Shown here one piece after another: positions 8,703 to 16,826 of a stretch of 43,094 nt of DNA (positions within the stretch are counted from its first letter, which is position 1; every line of letters starts with the position of its first letter). The notes below the pieces were generated by a model. The model saw only the letters and a program-made list of their open reading frames with translations, did not search any database and was not told the DNA's origin. The position numbers were made by a program, and so were the translations under genes. The stretch comes from an uncultured Eubacteriales bacterium (GTDB lineage Bacteria; Bacillota; Clostridia; Christensenellales; CAG-138): positions 1 to 43,094 of the forward strand of contig CADAPG010000025.1 of assembly GCA_902789675.1 (NCBI GenBank), given 5' to 3'.

Positions 8703-9416
8703 TCAGTTTTCCCGATACCCGAGCGCTTCACTGAGCGCGGCGGCGGTTTTGACGACCTCGGCGGTTGCGGCGCGGAACTCGTCCGAGTCGACGCGGCGGA
8801 ACATGCCGATGAGCCCTACGCAATAGCGGATCGCGCCGGTATGGTCTTTGATCGGCGCGGCGACGCCGCGGACGCCGATTTTGAACTCGCCGTTTTCGAT
8901 CGCAAAGCCGGTTTTGCGAACCGTTTCGAGCTCTTTTAGAAGCGCGTCGGCGCTTGAGACCGAATGCGGCGTGAATTGCTGAAACTGCGCCTCGAAGATG
9001 CGGCGCACAGCCGCGTCGGAAAGCGCCGACAGCAGGACCTTGCCCTGCGCCGTACAGAACGCGAGCACCAGCGCCTCGCCGCGGTCGAGCATGGACAGCG
9101 ACGCGGATTCGCCGGTCGCCTTGACGAGCCGTTCCATCGGTTCGCGCGAAAGCGCAATGATGTTGCGCGTGGAACTCACCGCGCTGCCGTACTCGAACAG
9201 GCGCACGCCGAGCGTATAGCGTCCGCTGTCCGGTTCCTGTTCCACAAGCCCGCAGCTTCGCATGGAGCTTAAAAGCCCGTAAACGGTGCTTTTTGCCCAT
9301 CCCGAGGATTGTGTCAGCTCCCCCAGGGAAAGCGGGCGTTTTGCCTCTGTGAGGAGGTCTAAAAGCGTACACGCCTTTGCGATCGCGCGGACCGGTTCGC
9401 TGCTCTTCTCCGTCAT
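8703..9416 (-). CDS. IclR-family transcriptional regulator
   Basis: A 237-residue regulator with the N-terminal IclR winged HTH (about 5-70; LLDLLTEAKRPLSLGEL, then STVYGLLSSM) and the C-terminal effector-binding GAF-like domain (about 85-235; the AAPIKDHTGAIRYCVGLIG region is typical). IclR proteins usually control carbon or aromatic catabolism genes; the effector here is unknown. Its ATG overlaps the nadE stop by four bases (9413-9416, ATGA), so it is translationally coupled to nadE and belongs to the Phe T-box transcript. No catabolic target operon lies next to it, which is unusual for this family. Confidence 0.92.
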   Translation of the reverse strand: MTEKSSEPVRAIAKACTLLDLLTEAKRPLSLGELTQSSGWAKSTVYGLLSSMRSCGLVEQEPDSGRYTLGVRLFEYGSAVSSTRNIIALSREPMERLVKATGESASLSMLDRGEALVLAFCTAQGKVLLSALSDAAVRRIFEAQFQQFTPHSVSSADALLKELETVRKTGFAIENGEFKIGVRGVAAPIKDHTGAIRYCVGLIGMFRRVDSDEFRAATAEVVKTAAALSEALGYREN

Positions 9417-10162
9417 TCTTCCGCGTTCGGGTCGTACTGGAAGGTCTGCATCAGCTCGAGCTTGAAGAGGTTCATCTTATGCTTGCGGTCGATCAGCGCC
9501 TTCGTCTCGGGATCGTCGATCTCGCCGGTGCGGATGTAGCGGTCGAGCACGGCGTAGGTGAAGCCGAGGTTGTCCTCGTCCGTCTTGCCGCAGAGCCCGT
9601 CGCTCGGAACCTTGTGCACGAACATGTCGGGAAGCCCGAGATAGGTTCCCATCTCCTTGACCTCCTGAACCGTCAGCTTGCCGAGCGGGCACACGTCGCC
9701 CACGGAATCGCCGTAGCGCGTGGAGTAGCCGACCCAGTCCTCGGAGAGATTGCAGGTATTGATCACGCGTCCGTTATACGACTGCGATACCGCATAGAGC
9801 GTGCTCATGCGGATGCGCGGCGCGAGGTTGATGTAGGATTGATTGGAAAGCTCCACGCCCGCCGCCTTCGCCGCGTTCACGACGCCGTCGTACGCGTCCT
9901 TGATGTTGACGACGTAGGAGCGGATGCCGAGATGCCTGACAAGCGCTTCGGAAACGTTGATGTCGTACTGCTCGCCGTTCGGCATGAGAACGCCGATCAC
10001 GCGGTCCGCGCCGAGCGCGCGAACGCACAGCGCCGCGGTGACCGAGCTGTCCTTGCCGCCGGAGATGCCGATCACGGCGTTGCAGCCGGGACCGTTTTCC
10101 AAAAACCAGTCGTTGAGCCATTTGACGAGATCGTCGGTGACCTTTGCTACGTTGAATGCCAT
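9413..10162 (-). CDS. nadE: NH3-dependent NAD+ synthetase
   Basis: A 249-residue NAD synthetase that adenylates nicotinate adenine dinucleotide and amidates it to NAD+. The ATP pyrophosphatase loop SGGKDS is at 34-39; NLSEDWVGYSTRYGD and the downstream KVPSDGLCGKTDEDNLGFTY segment are the substrate-binding motifs of the family. There is no N-terminal nitrilase (glutaminase) domain, so free ammonia should be the nitrogen donor. It starts 11 bases after the pheT stop, with a GGAGG RBS (AAGGAGGTACATC), and its stop overlaps iclR. The link to pheST gives phenylalanine-tRNA-dependent expression of a NAD biosynthesis gene. Confidence 0.95.
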   Translation of the reverse strand: MAFNVAKVTDDLVKWLNDWFLENGPGCNAVIGISGGKDSSVTAALCVRALGADRVIGVLMPNGEQYDINVSEALVRHLGIRSYVVNIKDAYDGVVNAAKAAGVELSNQSYINLAPRIRMSTLYAVSQSYNGRVINTCNLSEDWVGYSTRYGDSVGDVCPLGKLTVQEVKEMGTYLGLPDMFVHKVPSDGLCGKTDEDNLGFTYAVLDRYIRTGEIDDPETKALIDRKHKMNLFKLELMQTFQYDPNAEE

Positions 10163-10173
10163 GATGTACCTCC

Positions 10174-12537
10174 TTAAACCGTGCGCAGACGGATGTTCTT
10201 TTCGGCGAGAACGGCAAGGATGCGGTCGATATACGCCTGCACCTCCGCCTTCTGGAGCGTCTTGACCGGGGACACGAACGAGAGCCGGATCGTCATGCTC
10301 TTGACGTCCGCTTCGTAGATGTCGACGAGCGAAATGTTCTGCAGCGTTTCGTCGCGATCCGTAAAGAACGGACCGGTGACGTCCGCAAACGTGACGTCCT
10401 TATCGACGACGAAGCTCAGGTCGATGTCGATGCCCGGGAAGCGCGACGCCTCGCGGTACTTGAGATCGGCTTCCTTGATCTCGGCAAGCGCGTCCATGTC
10501 GAGCTCGAGCGTGACGAGCGACGCCTTTTTGTCGATCTCCGCCGCAACCTCGGGATGCACGGTCGACATGGTGCCGATCGTTTTGCCGTCCAAGAGGATC
10601 GCCGCGGTGTTTGCGGGATGCTCCCACGCGTTGATCGGCTGTACGCGCTCGAACGTCGGACGGATCCTGCGCATGTCGAACAGGATCGACGCGATCATAT
10701 CGCGCGCGGAGAGGAACACGGTGCGCTCCCTGTCGTGCGAGAGCAGGGCGACGCCGAGCGTTCTGCGCTCGTTTGCCGTACCGTCCTCCTTCTGTCCCTT
10801 GACCGTTCTGCCGATCTCGAACACGCCGAACGCCGGCGCATAGAAGCGATTCTCCTTCAGAACCGGCAGCAGCGTCTGCATCATCGCGGTGCGCAGGATC
10901 GTTGCGTCCGGATTCATGCCGTTCAAGAGATACACGTTTTCGGGCAGCGGGATCTTCAGATCGTTCAGCTTCTTTGCGTCGCACCACAGGTACGTGTGGA
11001 CCTCGTGCAGTCCGAAGGTCTTGACCAGCGCGTCCTTCATCGCCTTCTCGTCCGCTTTCACCTGCAGCGGCTGTACCGGACGCAGCGCGCTCATCGTGGT
11101 CTCGATCCTGAAATTGTCGTAGCCGTAGATGCGTGTGATCTCCTCGATGACGTCCGCGGGGATCGTCACGTCCTTGGTGGCGCGCCACGACGGGACCTTG
11201 ACGTCGAAGACGGAGTTGCTTTCGGTCACGCCGAAGCCGAGCCGCGTCAGCGTGTCGTTGATCTGCGCGTCGGCGATGTCGATGCCGGTGTAGCGGTCGA
11301 CGAATTTCTTGTCAAAATGCAGCTCGATCTGCGGATAATGATACTGGTAGCAATCCGTATAGCGGCTGACCACTTTCGCTTCCGGGTCGATCGCAAGCAG
11401 GAGCTTTAAGAATCTGCCCGCGGCGAGCGCGCAAAGCTCGGGATCGAGCGTCTTTTCATAGCGCATGCTCGCGTCGGTTCTGAGCCCGATGCGGCTCGAG
11501 GTCTTGCGGACCGACACCGCGGAGAACGTCGCGCACTCAAGCGTGACCGAATCCGTATCGGCGACGATCTCGCTGTTCAGACCGCCCATAACGCCCGCGA
11601 CCGCGACGGGCTTTCCGTCGCTGGTGATCATCAGCGTTTCGGGATCGATCTTCCGCTCCGTGCCGTCGAGCGTTTGGAACGCGAACGTCTCCGGGAAGCG
11701 CTGCACGCCGATCGTGCCGACCATGCGCGAATCGAACGCGTGCGTCGGCTGTCCGAGCTCGAGCATGACGTAGTTGGTGAGGTCCGCAAGCAGCGAGATC
11801 GCGCGCATGCCGCAGTAATAGAGGCGGATCTGCATGTCGATCGGGCTGACCGTCTTTTGGATCCTTTCCGCGCGGATCGCGGAATAGCGATAGCAAAGCT
11901 CCGGGTCGATCGCGCCGAGCGGGACCGGATCCAAAGCGTCGTATCGGGTAAGATCATCAAGCTCCAAAGGCTTCAGCGGGCGCTTTGCGATCGCGGAGAA
12001 CTCGCGCGCAATGCCGTAATGACCCCAGAGATCCGGACGGTTCGTCAGCGACTTGTTGTCGACCTCGAACACGGTGTCCTCGAACGCGAACAGCTCCTTG
12101 ATCGGATGGCCCAGCGGCGCGTCCGCGGGAAGCTCCAGAAGTCCGCTCGAGGAATCCGCAATGCCGAGCTCGGCTGCCGAGCAGCACATCCCGCGGGAAA
12201 CGACGCCCGCGATCGTGGCCTCGCCGATCGTCATGCCGACGACGGAAGCGCCGAACGGCGCGAACGGCACGCGCATGCCCACGCGCACATTGGGCGCGCC
12301 GCATACGCAGCGGTCGGTGTGATCGCCGAGATCGAGCTCCAAAAGATGCAGCTTTTTGGAATTCGGATGCGCGTCGATCGTTTTGATCTCCGCGACGACG
12401 ACGCCGTTGATCTCGGTTCCGAGATGGTAAACGTCCTCCACCTCCGCGGTGGACAGCGTGAAGCGATGGATGAGGTCGTCAATGTCGAGACCCGAAAGGT
12501 CAACATAGTCCGAGATCCAGTTCATGGAAACTTTCAT
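10174..12537 (-). CDS. pheT: Phenylalanyl-tRNA synthetase beta subunit
   Basis: A 787-residue beta chain of the (alpha-beta)2 enzyme that charges tRNA-Phe. Domain order is standard: an N-terminal MKVSMNWISDYVDLSG, an EMAP-type tRNA-binding domain (about 40-150; CGAPNVRVG), the B3/B4 editing domain (about 205-375), the B5 domain (about 405-470), the catalytic-like core, and the C-terminal FDX-ACB anticodon-binding domain (about 695-787; ASRFPGIDIDLSFVVDKD). Full length. The RBS is the AAGGAGG just upstream, 12 bases after pheS. Expression should follow pheS through the T-box. Confidence 0.97.
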   Translation of the reverse strand: MKVSMNWISDYVDLSGLDIDDLIHRFTLSTAEVEDVYHLGTEINGVVVAEIKTIDAHPNSKKLHLLELDLGDHTDRCVCGAPNVRVGMRVPFAPFGASVVGMTIGEATIAGVVSRGMCCSAAELGIADSSSGLLELPADAPLGHPIKELFAFEDTVFEVDNKSLTNRPDLWGHYGIAREFSAIAKRPLKPLELDDLTRYDALDPVPLGAIDPELCYRYSAIRAERIQKTVSPIDMQIRLYYCGMRAISLLADLTNYVMLELGQPTHAFDSRMVGTIGVQRFPETFAFQTLDGTERKIDPETLMITSDGKPVAVAGVMGGLNSEIVADTDSVTLECATFSAVSVRKTSSRIGLRTDASMRYEKTLDPELCALAAGRFLKLLLAIDPEAKVVSRYTDCYQYHYPQIELHFDKKFVDRYTGIDIADAQINDTLTRLGFGVTESNSVFDVKVPSWRATKDVTIPADVIEEITRIYGYDNFRIETTMSALRPVQPLQVKADEKAMKDALVKTFGLHEVHTYLWCDAKKLNDLKIPLPENVYLLNGMNPDATILRTAMMQTLLPVLKENRFYAPAFGVFEIGRTVKGQKEDGTANERRTLGVALLSHDRERTVFLSARDMIASILFDMRRIRPTFERVQPINAWEHPANTAAILLDGKTIGTMSTVHPEVAAEIDKKASLVTLELDMDALAEIKEADLKYREASRFPGIDIDLSFVVDKDVTFADVTGPFFTDRDETLQNISLVDIYEADVKSMTIRLSFVSPVKTLQKAEVQAYIDRILAVLAEKNIRLRTV

Positions 12538-12549
12538 GGGTTTGCCTCC

Positions 12550-13575
12550 TTACTTCACGAATTGGTCGAGGGACTTCAGATTTCCGCTGTTCAGGTCGCG
12601 GATGTCCTTGATCCCGTATTTCATCATGGCAAGACGCGTCAGTCCGAGACCGAACGCAAAGCCGGTGTACTTCTCGGTGTCGATGCCGCCTGCCTTCAGC
12701 ACGTTCGGGTGGATCATGCCGCAGGGACAGAGCTCGAGCCAGCCGGAGTTCTTGCACGACGGGCAGCCCTTGCCGCCGCAGATCGCGCAGGAGATGTCGA
12801 GCTCGAAACCCGGTTCGACGAACGGGAAGAATCCCGGACGAAGGCGGACCTTGACGTCGCGCTGAAAGACCTCGGAAAGCATCGTCTTCATGAAGTAAAT
12901 GAGGTTCGAGATCGAGATGTTCTCGTCGATCATGATGCCCTCCATCTGGAAGAACGTGTTCTCGTGGCAGGCGTCGGTGCTCTCATTGCGGAAGCAGCGT
13001 CCCGGGAAGATCGCGCGAAGCGGCGCGCCGTATTTATGCATGATCGCGTTCTGCGCGGCGGACGTGTGCGTCTTCAGAAGCTGCCCGTTGCTGAGATAGT
13101 ACGTGTCCTGCATGTCGCGCGCGGGATGATGCTTCGGGATGTTCAGCGCTTCGAAGCAGTGGTAGTCGTCGACGATCTCGTCGTAGTCCTCGATCGTGAA
13201 GCCCATCGACGCAAAGATCTGCTCGACCTCGCGCTGCACGAGCGTGATCGGGTGATAGCTGCCCTCGGAAAGCGTACTCGGCAGGGTCAGGTCATAGCGT
13301 TCGGTCGCCGCGATCTTCAGTTCCAGTTCGCGCGCGTGCGCTTCCTCGATGCGCTTTCTGATGCTCGATTCGACCTCTTCCTTGAGCGCGTTGACCTTTG
13401 CGCCGTATTCCTTGCGCATGTCCGGCGCGATCGCGCCCATGTTCTTCAAAAGTCCCGTGATCTCGCCCTTTTTGCCGAGATACCGGACGCGCAGCTCCTC
13501 GAACGCCTCCGCGGCGTCCGCCTGCATCAGGTGTTCATAGAACTGCTTCCGCAGCTCTTCCATTGTGATTGCCAT
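12550..13575 (-). CDS. pheS: Phenylalanyl-tRNA synthetase alpha subunit
   Basis: A 341-residue catalytic alpha chain. The N-terminal coiled-coil arm (1-85) is followed by the class II core: motif 2 around FPGRCFRNESTDACHENTFFQMEG... (split here as FPGRCFRNESTDA and HENTFFQMEG), the cysteine-rich CAICGGKGCPSC typical of Firmicutes PheS, and motif 3 GLGLTRLAMMKYG near the C-terminus. I chose ATG 13575 (MAITMEELRK) because AAGGAGGAATGT precedes it. The frame stays open upstream to 13608, but that codon lies in the T-box terminator stem. First gene of the T-box transcript. Confidence 0.96.
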   Translation of the reverse strand: MAITMEELRKQFYEHLMQADAAEAFEELRVRYLGKKGEITGLLKNMGAIAPDMRKEYGAKVNALKEEVESSIRKRIEEAHARELELKIAATERYDLTLPSTLSEGSYHPITLVQREVEQIFASMGFTIEDYDEIVDDYHCFEALNIPKHHPARDMQDTYYLSNGQLLKTHTSAAQNAIMHKYGAPLRAIFPGRCFRNESTDACHENTFFQMEGIMIDENISISNLIYFMKTMLSEVFQRDVKVRLRPGFFPFVEPGFELDISCAICGGKGCPSCKNSGWLELCPCGMIHPNVLKAGGIDTEKYTGFAFGLGLTRLAMMKYGIKDIRDLNSGNLKSLDQFVK

Positions 13576-13587
13576 ACATTCCTCCTT

Positions 13588-13818
13588 AAAAAAAATAGTC
13601 CCATGCAATTTGACTGCATGGGACGAAAAACCTTTTCCGCGGTACCACCCAAGTTAAGGGCAACGCCCTTCTCTCGTTTCCCCGATAACGCGAGGACGCG
13701 CTCCGAACGGAGATGCTCCGGTGCTGAACCTTCCCGTCCGTGCCCTGTTCCCCCGCTTTCAGCCGCGGCGGAGGCTCTCTTTCACTGCGTTCGGACGGTA
13801 CCTGACACCTTCAACGCT
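13588..13818 (-). promoter_or_regulatory. Phenylalanine T-box riboswitch leader of pheST
   Basis: The leader between promoter and pheS carries the T-box sequence GGGTGGTACCGCGG (minus, 13637-13650), whose UGGU would pair with the ACCA end of tRNA-Phe. A terminator follows: stem 13615-13624 with 13599-13608, then eight T (13588-13595). In stem I the codon UUC (13726-13728), followed by A and closed by GGUG/CACC pairing, is the likely specifier and matches Phe. Uncharged tRNA-Phe would stabilise the antiterminator and switch on pheS, pheT and the genes read through after them. The 5' end is inferred from the promoter. Confidence 0.93.
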
Positions 13819-13824
13819 TTGCCT

Positions 13825-13853
13825 ATTGTATCGCACAATCCCGCGTCTGTCAA
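13825..13853 (-). promoter_or_regulatory. Promoter of the pheST T-box transcript
   Basis: Minus-strand -35 TTGACA (13848-13853), 17-bp spacer, -10 TACAAT (13825-13830). Start expected near 13818, directly before the stem I sequence of the T-box. Confidence 0.88.
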
Positions 13854-13905
13854 CCGCAATTTGCGCGCCGCAGGCGCATTTCCGCGATCCCTCCCCGACG
13901 CATAC

Positions 13906-13934
13906 AAAAACGCCCCCGGAAAACCGGAGGCGTT
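13906..13934 (-). terminator. Terminator of infC-rpmI-rplT
   Basis: Minus-strand 11-bp stem (13924-13934 with 13909-13919, one mismatch, loop of four) followed by TTTTTG (13905-13910). It ends 11 bases after the rplT stop. Stem arms match those of the terminator at 617-644. Confidence 0.85.
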
Positions 13935-13945
13935 ATGCGCCGAAC

Positions 13946-14305
13946 TCAGTCGTTGCGGGCTTCCTTTGCAATTTTGCAAAGCTCCGCGAACGCGTTCATG
14001 TCGGTGATCGCGAGGTCTGCGAGGACCTTGCGGTTGATGTCGACGTTGGCGAGCTTCAGACCGTTGATGAGACGGCTGTAGGTGGTGCCGTTCATGCGGG
14101 CGCCTGCGTTGATACGGGCGATCCACAGTTTGCGGTACTCACGCTTCTTGAGCTTTCTGCCGACGTACGCATATGCCATGGACTTCATGACCTGCTGGGA
14201 AGCGGCACGATACTGCTTGCTCTTTGCTCCGTAGTAGCCCTTTGCAAGGCGGAGGACCTTACGGCGTTTCTTAACGGCGTTGACTGCTCTCTTAATTCTT
14301 GCCAT
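13946..14305 (-). CDS. rplT: 50S ribosomal protein L20
   Basis: The 119-residue L20, an early 23S rRNA assembly protein. It begins [18 protein letters not shown] and carries the conserved [14 protein letters not shown] and [11 protein letters not shown] motifs; length is the family norm. It is the last gene of infC-rpmI-rplT, 14 bases after rpmI, with a GGAGGAAC RBS. In several Firmicutes and in E. coli L20 represses this operon by binding mRNA; here the candidate target is the leader upstream of infC at 15055-15180. Confidence 0.97.
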   Translation of the reverse strand: MARIKRAVNAVKKRRKVLRLAKGYYGAKSKQYRAASQQVMKSMAYAYVGRKLKKREYRKLWIARINAGARMNGTTYSRLINGLKLANVDINRKVLADLAITDMNAFAELCKIAKEARND

Positions 14306-14319
14306 GATTTTGTTCCTCC

Positions 14320-14517
14320 TTACTTATACGGGATCAGCTCGCGGACTTTCTTCTGTTCTTCCTCGGCGATGTAGCCGGTCTGACGCAGACCGCGAAGTCT
14401 CTTGGTGCTCTTCTTGGTGAGAATGTGGCTCTTGTAAGCCTTGGCGCGCTTGATTTTGCCGGACTTGGTCACGGAAAAACGCTTTGCTGCGCCGCGATGG
14501 GTTTTGATCTTCGGCAT
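14320..14517 (-). CDS. rpmI: 50S ribosomal protein L35
   Basis: The 65-residue L35: [20 protein letters not shown] at the start, and [19 protein letters not shown] toward the end. Basic throughout, as expected for an rRNA-binding protein. Full length. It lies 27 bases after infC and 14 before rplT, each with a GGAGGAAC-type RBS. Confidence 0.97.
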   Translation of the reverse strand: MPKIKTHRGAAKRFSVTKSGKIKRAKAYKSHILTKKSTKRLRGLRQTGYIAEEEQKKVRELIPYK

Positions 14518-14544
14518 GGTTGTTCCTCCTGCTAATACTTTCGA

Positions 14545-15054
14545 TTACTTTTTCGGTGCAAGCACCATAAACATGTTTCTGCCCTCTTGCTTGGGAGGAC
14601 GTTCCTTCACCGCGACGTCGGACACCATGTCGAAAAAGCTTTCCATGACGTCTTCGCCCATTTCGCCCTTGGTGATCTGTCTGCCGCGGAAGCGGATCGA
14701 GACCTTCACCTTGTCGCCGTTGCGCAGGAACTTATCGCATTGCTTTGCCTTGACCTCCATATCGTGCATGTCGATGGTGGCGGAAAGACGGATCTCCTTG
14801 ATCTCGATGATCTTCTGGTTGCGCTTTTGTTCCTTTTCTCTTTTCAGCATGTCGTACCGATACTTGCTGTAGTCCATGAGCTTGCAAGTCGGGGGTACGT
14901 TCTGGGAGACCTTTACAAGGTCCAGTTCGCGTTCGTCCGCCAGACGCTGTGCGTCCCGCACATCCATAATACCGAGCTGCTGTCCGTTCTCGTCGATCAG
15001 CCGCACTTCGGGGTCGCGGATCTCTTCATTGATCTGCATGTCCTGCGTAGCGAT
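14545..15054 (-). CDS. infC: Translation initiation factor IF-3
   Basis: IF-3 of about 169 residues: N domain (INEEIRDPEVRLIDENG...), linker helix rich in Lys and Glu (MLKREKEQKRNQK), C domain (RLSATIDMHDMEVKAKQ to VKERPPKQEGRNMFMVLAP). It binds the 30S platform, discriminates start codons and blocks early subunit joining. I place the start at an AUC codon (15052-15054), 9 bases after AGGAGG, instead of the ATG 15 bases farther (too far from the SD). Rare AUU/AUC/AUA starts are a known autoregulatory feature of infC. An open frame to an ATG at 15096 overlaps the leader terminator and is unlikely to be coding. Confidence 0.9.
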   Translation of the reverse strand: MATQDMQINEEIRDPEVRLIDENGQQLGIMDVRDAQRLADERELDLVKVSQNVPPTCKLMDYSKYRYDMLKREKEQKRNQKIIEIKEIRLSATIDMHDMEVKAKQCDKFLRNGDKVKVSIRFRGRQITKGEMGEDVMESFFDMVSDVAVKERPPKQEGRNMFMVLAPKK

Positions 15055-15180
15055 GAAAAAACACCTCCTAAGAAAAATAGTGGGCGCAGATTGCACCCAC
15101 TATCGATAGTTCTTGCGATCTATAAACCGTGACGCGGCGCGATTGCCGGCAGGTGAGAGCGGGCGCTCTGCTTGAAAACA
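15055..15180 (-). promoter_or_regulatory. infC-rpmI-rplT leader with attenuator (L20-leader-like)
   Basis: About 125 nt of transcribed leader. It holds a hairpin AGAGC/GCTCT near its 5' end and an intrinsic terminator ATAGTGGG/CCCACTAT (15096-15103 with 15077-15084) followed by TTTTTC, placed directly before the SD of infC. The palindrome ACTATCGATAGT overlaps the 5' arm of that terminator and could act as antiterminator. This matches the general design of L20-controlled leaders in Firmicutes. Which ligand acts here is inferred, not shown. Confidence 0.75.
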
Positions 15181-15185
15181 CAAAT

Positions 15186-15214
15186 ATTATAATGACGCCC
15201 GCCGCTTTTGTCAA
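15186..15214 (-). promoter_or_regulatory. Consensus promoter of infC-rpmI-rplT
   Basis: Minus-strand TTGACA (15209-15214), 17-bp spacer, TATAAT (15186-15191): both boxes are perfect consensus, in keeping with a strongly expressed translation operon. Confidence 0.93.
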
Positions 15215-15308
15215 GCGTTTTTTCTTGATTTTATCGAACTTTTTTCACGACGGCTCCGCCGTCAATTTATATCCGCAGGATAATTCATGCTGCGGAAGAC
15301 GTCGGTTT

Positions 15309-16154
15309 TCAGGCTTTCTTGCCTTTCTTCCCGTGCGCGGCGCGGGCGATCGCAATGAGCAGCAGCAGAAACGTCAGAAGCTCCAGTCCCAAAAGCGCAA
15401 GGAAGCAGCCGTACAGAACGGTGTTCAGGTACCCGGTCAGCGCCGTGCGGAACGCGGAAACCGTGAGGTTCAGCCGCTCCACGTACCCGAACAGCAGAAA
15501 CTGCATGACCGGCACGAATACGACCGTGATCCCCATAAAGATGCCGCCCCAGATGACGACCGAGCCCGCCCGTCTCGACTTGCCGGTGTACATCATCCGA
15601 AGGAAGATCAGCAGGATGAGCGTCAGCAGCAGCCCCGCGACAAACAGGATCAGCGCGGATTTGGAAAACGTGTTGTTCCGCAGCTCCAGAAACGGTTTGA
15701 CGATCAGATCCGTGTTGATCGCGGAGAGGTCCTCCGTCACCGCCTGCGCGCAATCCTCGGAGAAATCGCGCACGCCTTCCTCGCCGAACGCCGTATGCGC
15801 GCGGGCAAAGCGTACAAATTCATCCGCAGGGTATGCGGGCAGCGCAAGCGGGACCGTCGCGTTCTCGGCGAACAGCGCGTCGATCACGCGGTCCGTATAG
15901 GCATGGATCGCGTCGTCCGTCACGACCTCCTTCAGCGCGTCGCCGTTGACGCCGTACAACAGCGCAACGTGTTCAAGGTCCTCCGAAAGCCGTTCGCGCA
16001 TTTCGGCGCAGTAGGTCTTCGTCGGCATGAACGCTTTGATGTATGCCGGGTTCAGAACGATGAAGCGCAGCGCGCCCGCCGCAAGCGTGAGCACGATCGA
16101 CGCAATCAGCAGGGCGAGCAGGATCGCCGTTCCGATCACCTTGAAGAATTTCAT
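15309..16154 (-). CDS. Four-helix membrane protein of the sortase locus
   Basis: A 281-residue protein I do not recognise by family. Hydrophobic segments lie at about 6-34, 166-188, 197-224 and 245-271. A large extracytoplasmic part (35-165), acidic and helical with the motif YPADEFVRFARAHTAFG, lies between helices 1 and 2. The C-terminus is basic (HGKKGKK), expected in the cytoplasm. Its ATG overlaps the sortase stop by four bases (16151-16154), so it is translationally coupled to the sortase. An accessory or membrane partner for sortase processing is the natural guess from position. No terminator of good quality follows; weak inverted repeats lie at 15249-15263 and 15271-15295. Confidence 0.8.
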   Translation of the reverse strand: MKFFKVIGTAILLALLIASIVLTLAAGALRFIVLNPAYIKAFMPTKTYCAEMRERLSEDLEHVALLYGVNGDALKEVVTDDAIHAYTDRVIDALFAENATVPLALPAYPADEFVRFARAHTAFGEEGVRDFSEDCAQAVTEDLSAINTDLIVKPFLELRNNTFSKSALILFVAGLLLTLILLIFLRMMYTGKSRRAGSVVIWGGIFMGITVVFVPVMQFLLFGYVERLNLTVSAFRTALTGYLNTVLYGCFLALLGLELLTFLLLLIAIARAAHGKKGKKA

Positions 16155-16822
16155 CTGCCCACCTCCGCTCCGTCAATGAGGTCGCACAGCAGTATGCAGC
16201 GGTCCGTGCGGCGCTTGCCGCCGTTGTCGCGCGGGTAGCAGGTGTACAGCACGAGATCCGTCTTCTGCCCCGCGTCCATGAACCACCGATCGGTGCCCTT
16301 GGCGGTCTTCACCTCACGGACGCGATAGGCGTACGGACCGTAGCTCGTTTCCACCAGCACGACCGCGCCGGTCGGCGTGTCCTCGAGCTGCGCAAAGTCG
16401 CGCGTGACGTGCGCCGAGATGATCGTGCAGCCGCCCTCTCCCGGGAAGAATGAGCCGAACGACATGCCCGCGCCCTTCTTCAGCAGCTTCTTGTCCGCGC
16501 CCAAAAAGACGGGGATGTTTTTGATCGTCCAGCCGCCGCCGTCCCATGTGACGTTGATGCGGGCGAACTGCTTGCCGTACGGGATCGAGGGGATCTCCGA
16601 AAGCGCATTCGGACGACCGGACGGAATGAAGCCCGTGTCCTCGTCCGCGACCTCGGTCTGCGCGTTTCTGCCGACCAGAAGCCCGAAATAGGCGGACTCT
16701 TCGACCACGGTCTGGAACAGATACATGCTCAGGCAGAATATGCCTGCGAAAAACAGTAAAAACGGGATCGTCAGCGCAACGCCCCTTCCGACCGGCGATC
16801 CGGTCCTGTCGCGTCCCTCCAT
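16151..16822 (-). CDS. Sortase (class D-like transpeptidase)
   Basis: A 223-residue sortase: N-terminal membrane anchor (about 15-40), then the sortase beta-barrel. Catalytic residues are visible: His138 in ISAHVTRD, Cys195 in LVLYTCYPRD, and Arg205 or Arg208 in GGKRRTDRC. Sortases cut a C-terminal sorting signal of a surface protein and join it to the peptidoglycan or another amine. TCYP resembles class D, but the assignment is tentative. Start at ATG 16822, four bases after the stop of the upstream putative substrate; the frame is open to 16879 inside that gene. Middle gene of a substrate-sortase-membrane protein operon. Confidence 0.92.
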   Translation of the reverse strand: MEGRDRTGSPVGRGVALTIPFLLFFAGIFCLSMYLFQTVVEESAYFGLLVGRNAQTEVADEDTGFIPSGRPNALSEIPSIPYGKQFARINVTWDGGGWTIKNIPVFLGADKKLLKKGAGMSFGSFFPGEGGCTIISAHVTRDFAQLEDTPTGAVVLVETSYGPYAYRVREVKTAKGTDRWFMDAGQKTDLVLYTCYPRDNGGKRRTDRCILLCDLIDGAEVGR

Positions 16823-16826
16823 ACCG

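Noticed and set aside
15249..15263. Hairpin GACGGC/GCCGTC as terminator of the sortase operon
   Set aside because: On the minus strand it is followed by GTGAAAAAA, not by T; at best it is a weak or factor-dependent end.
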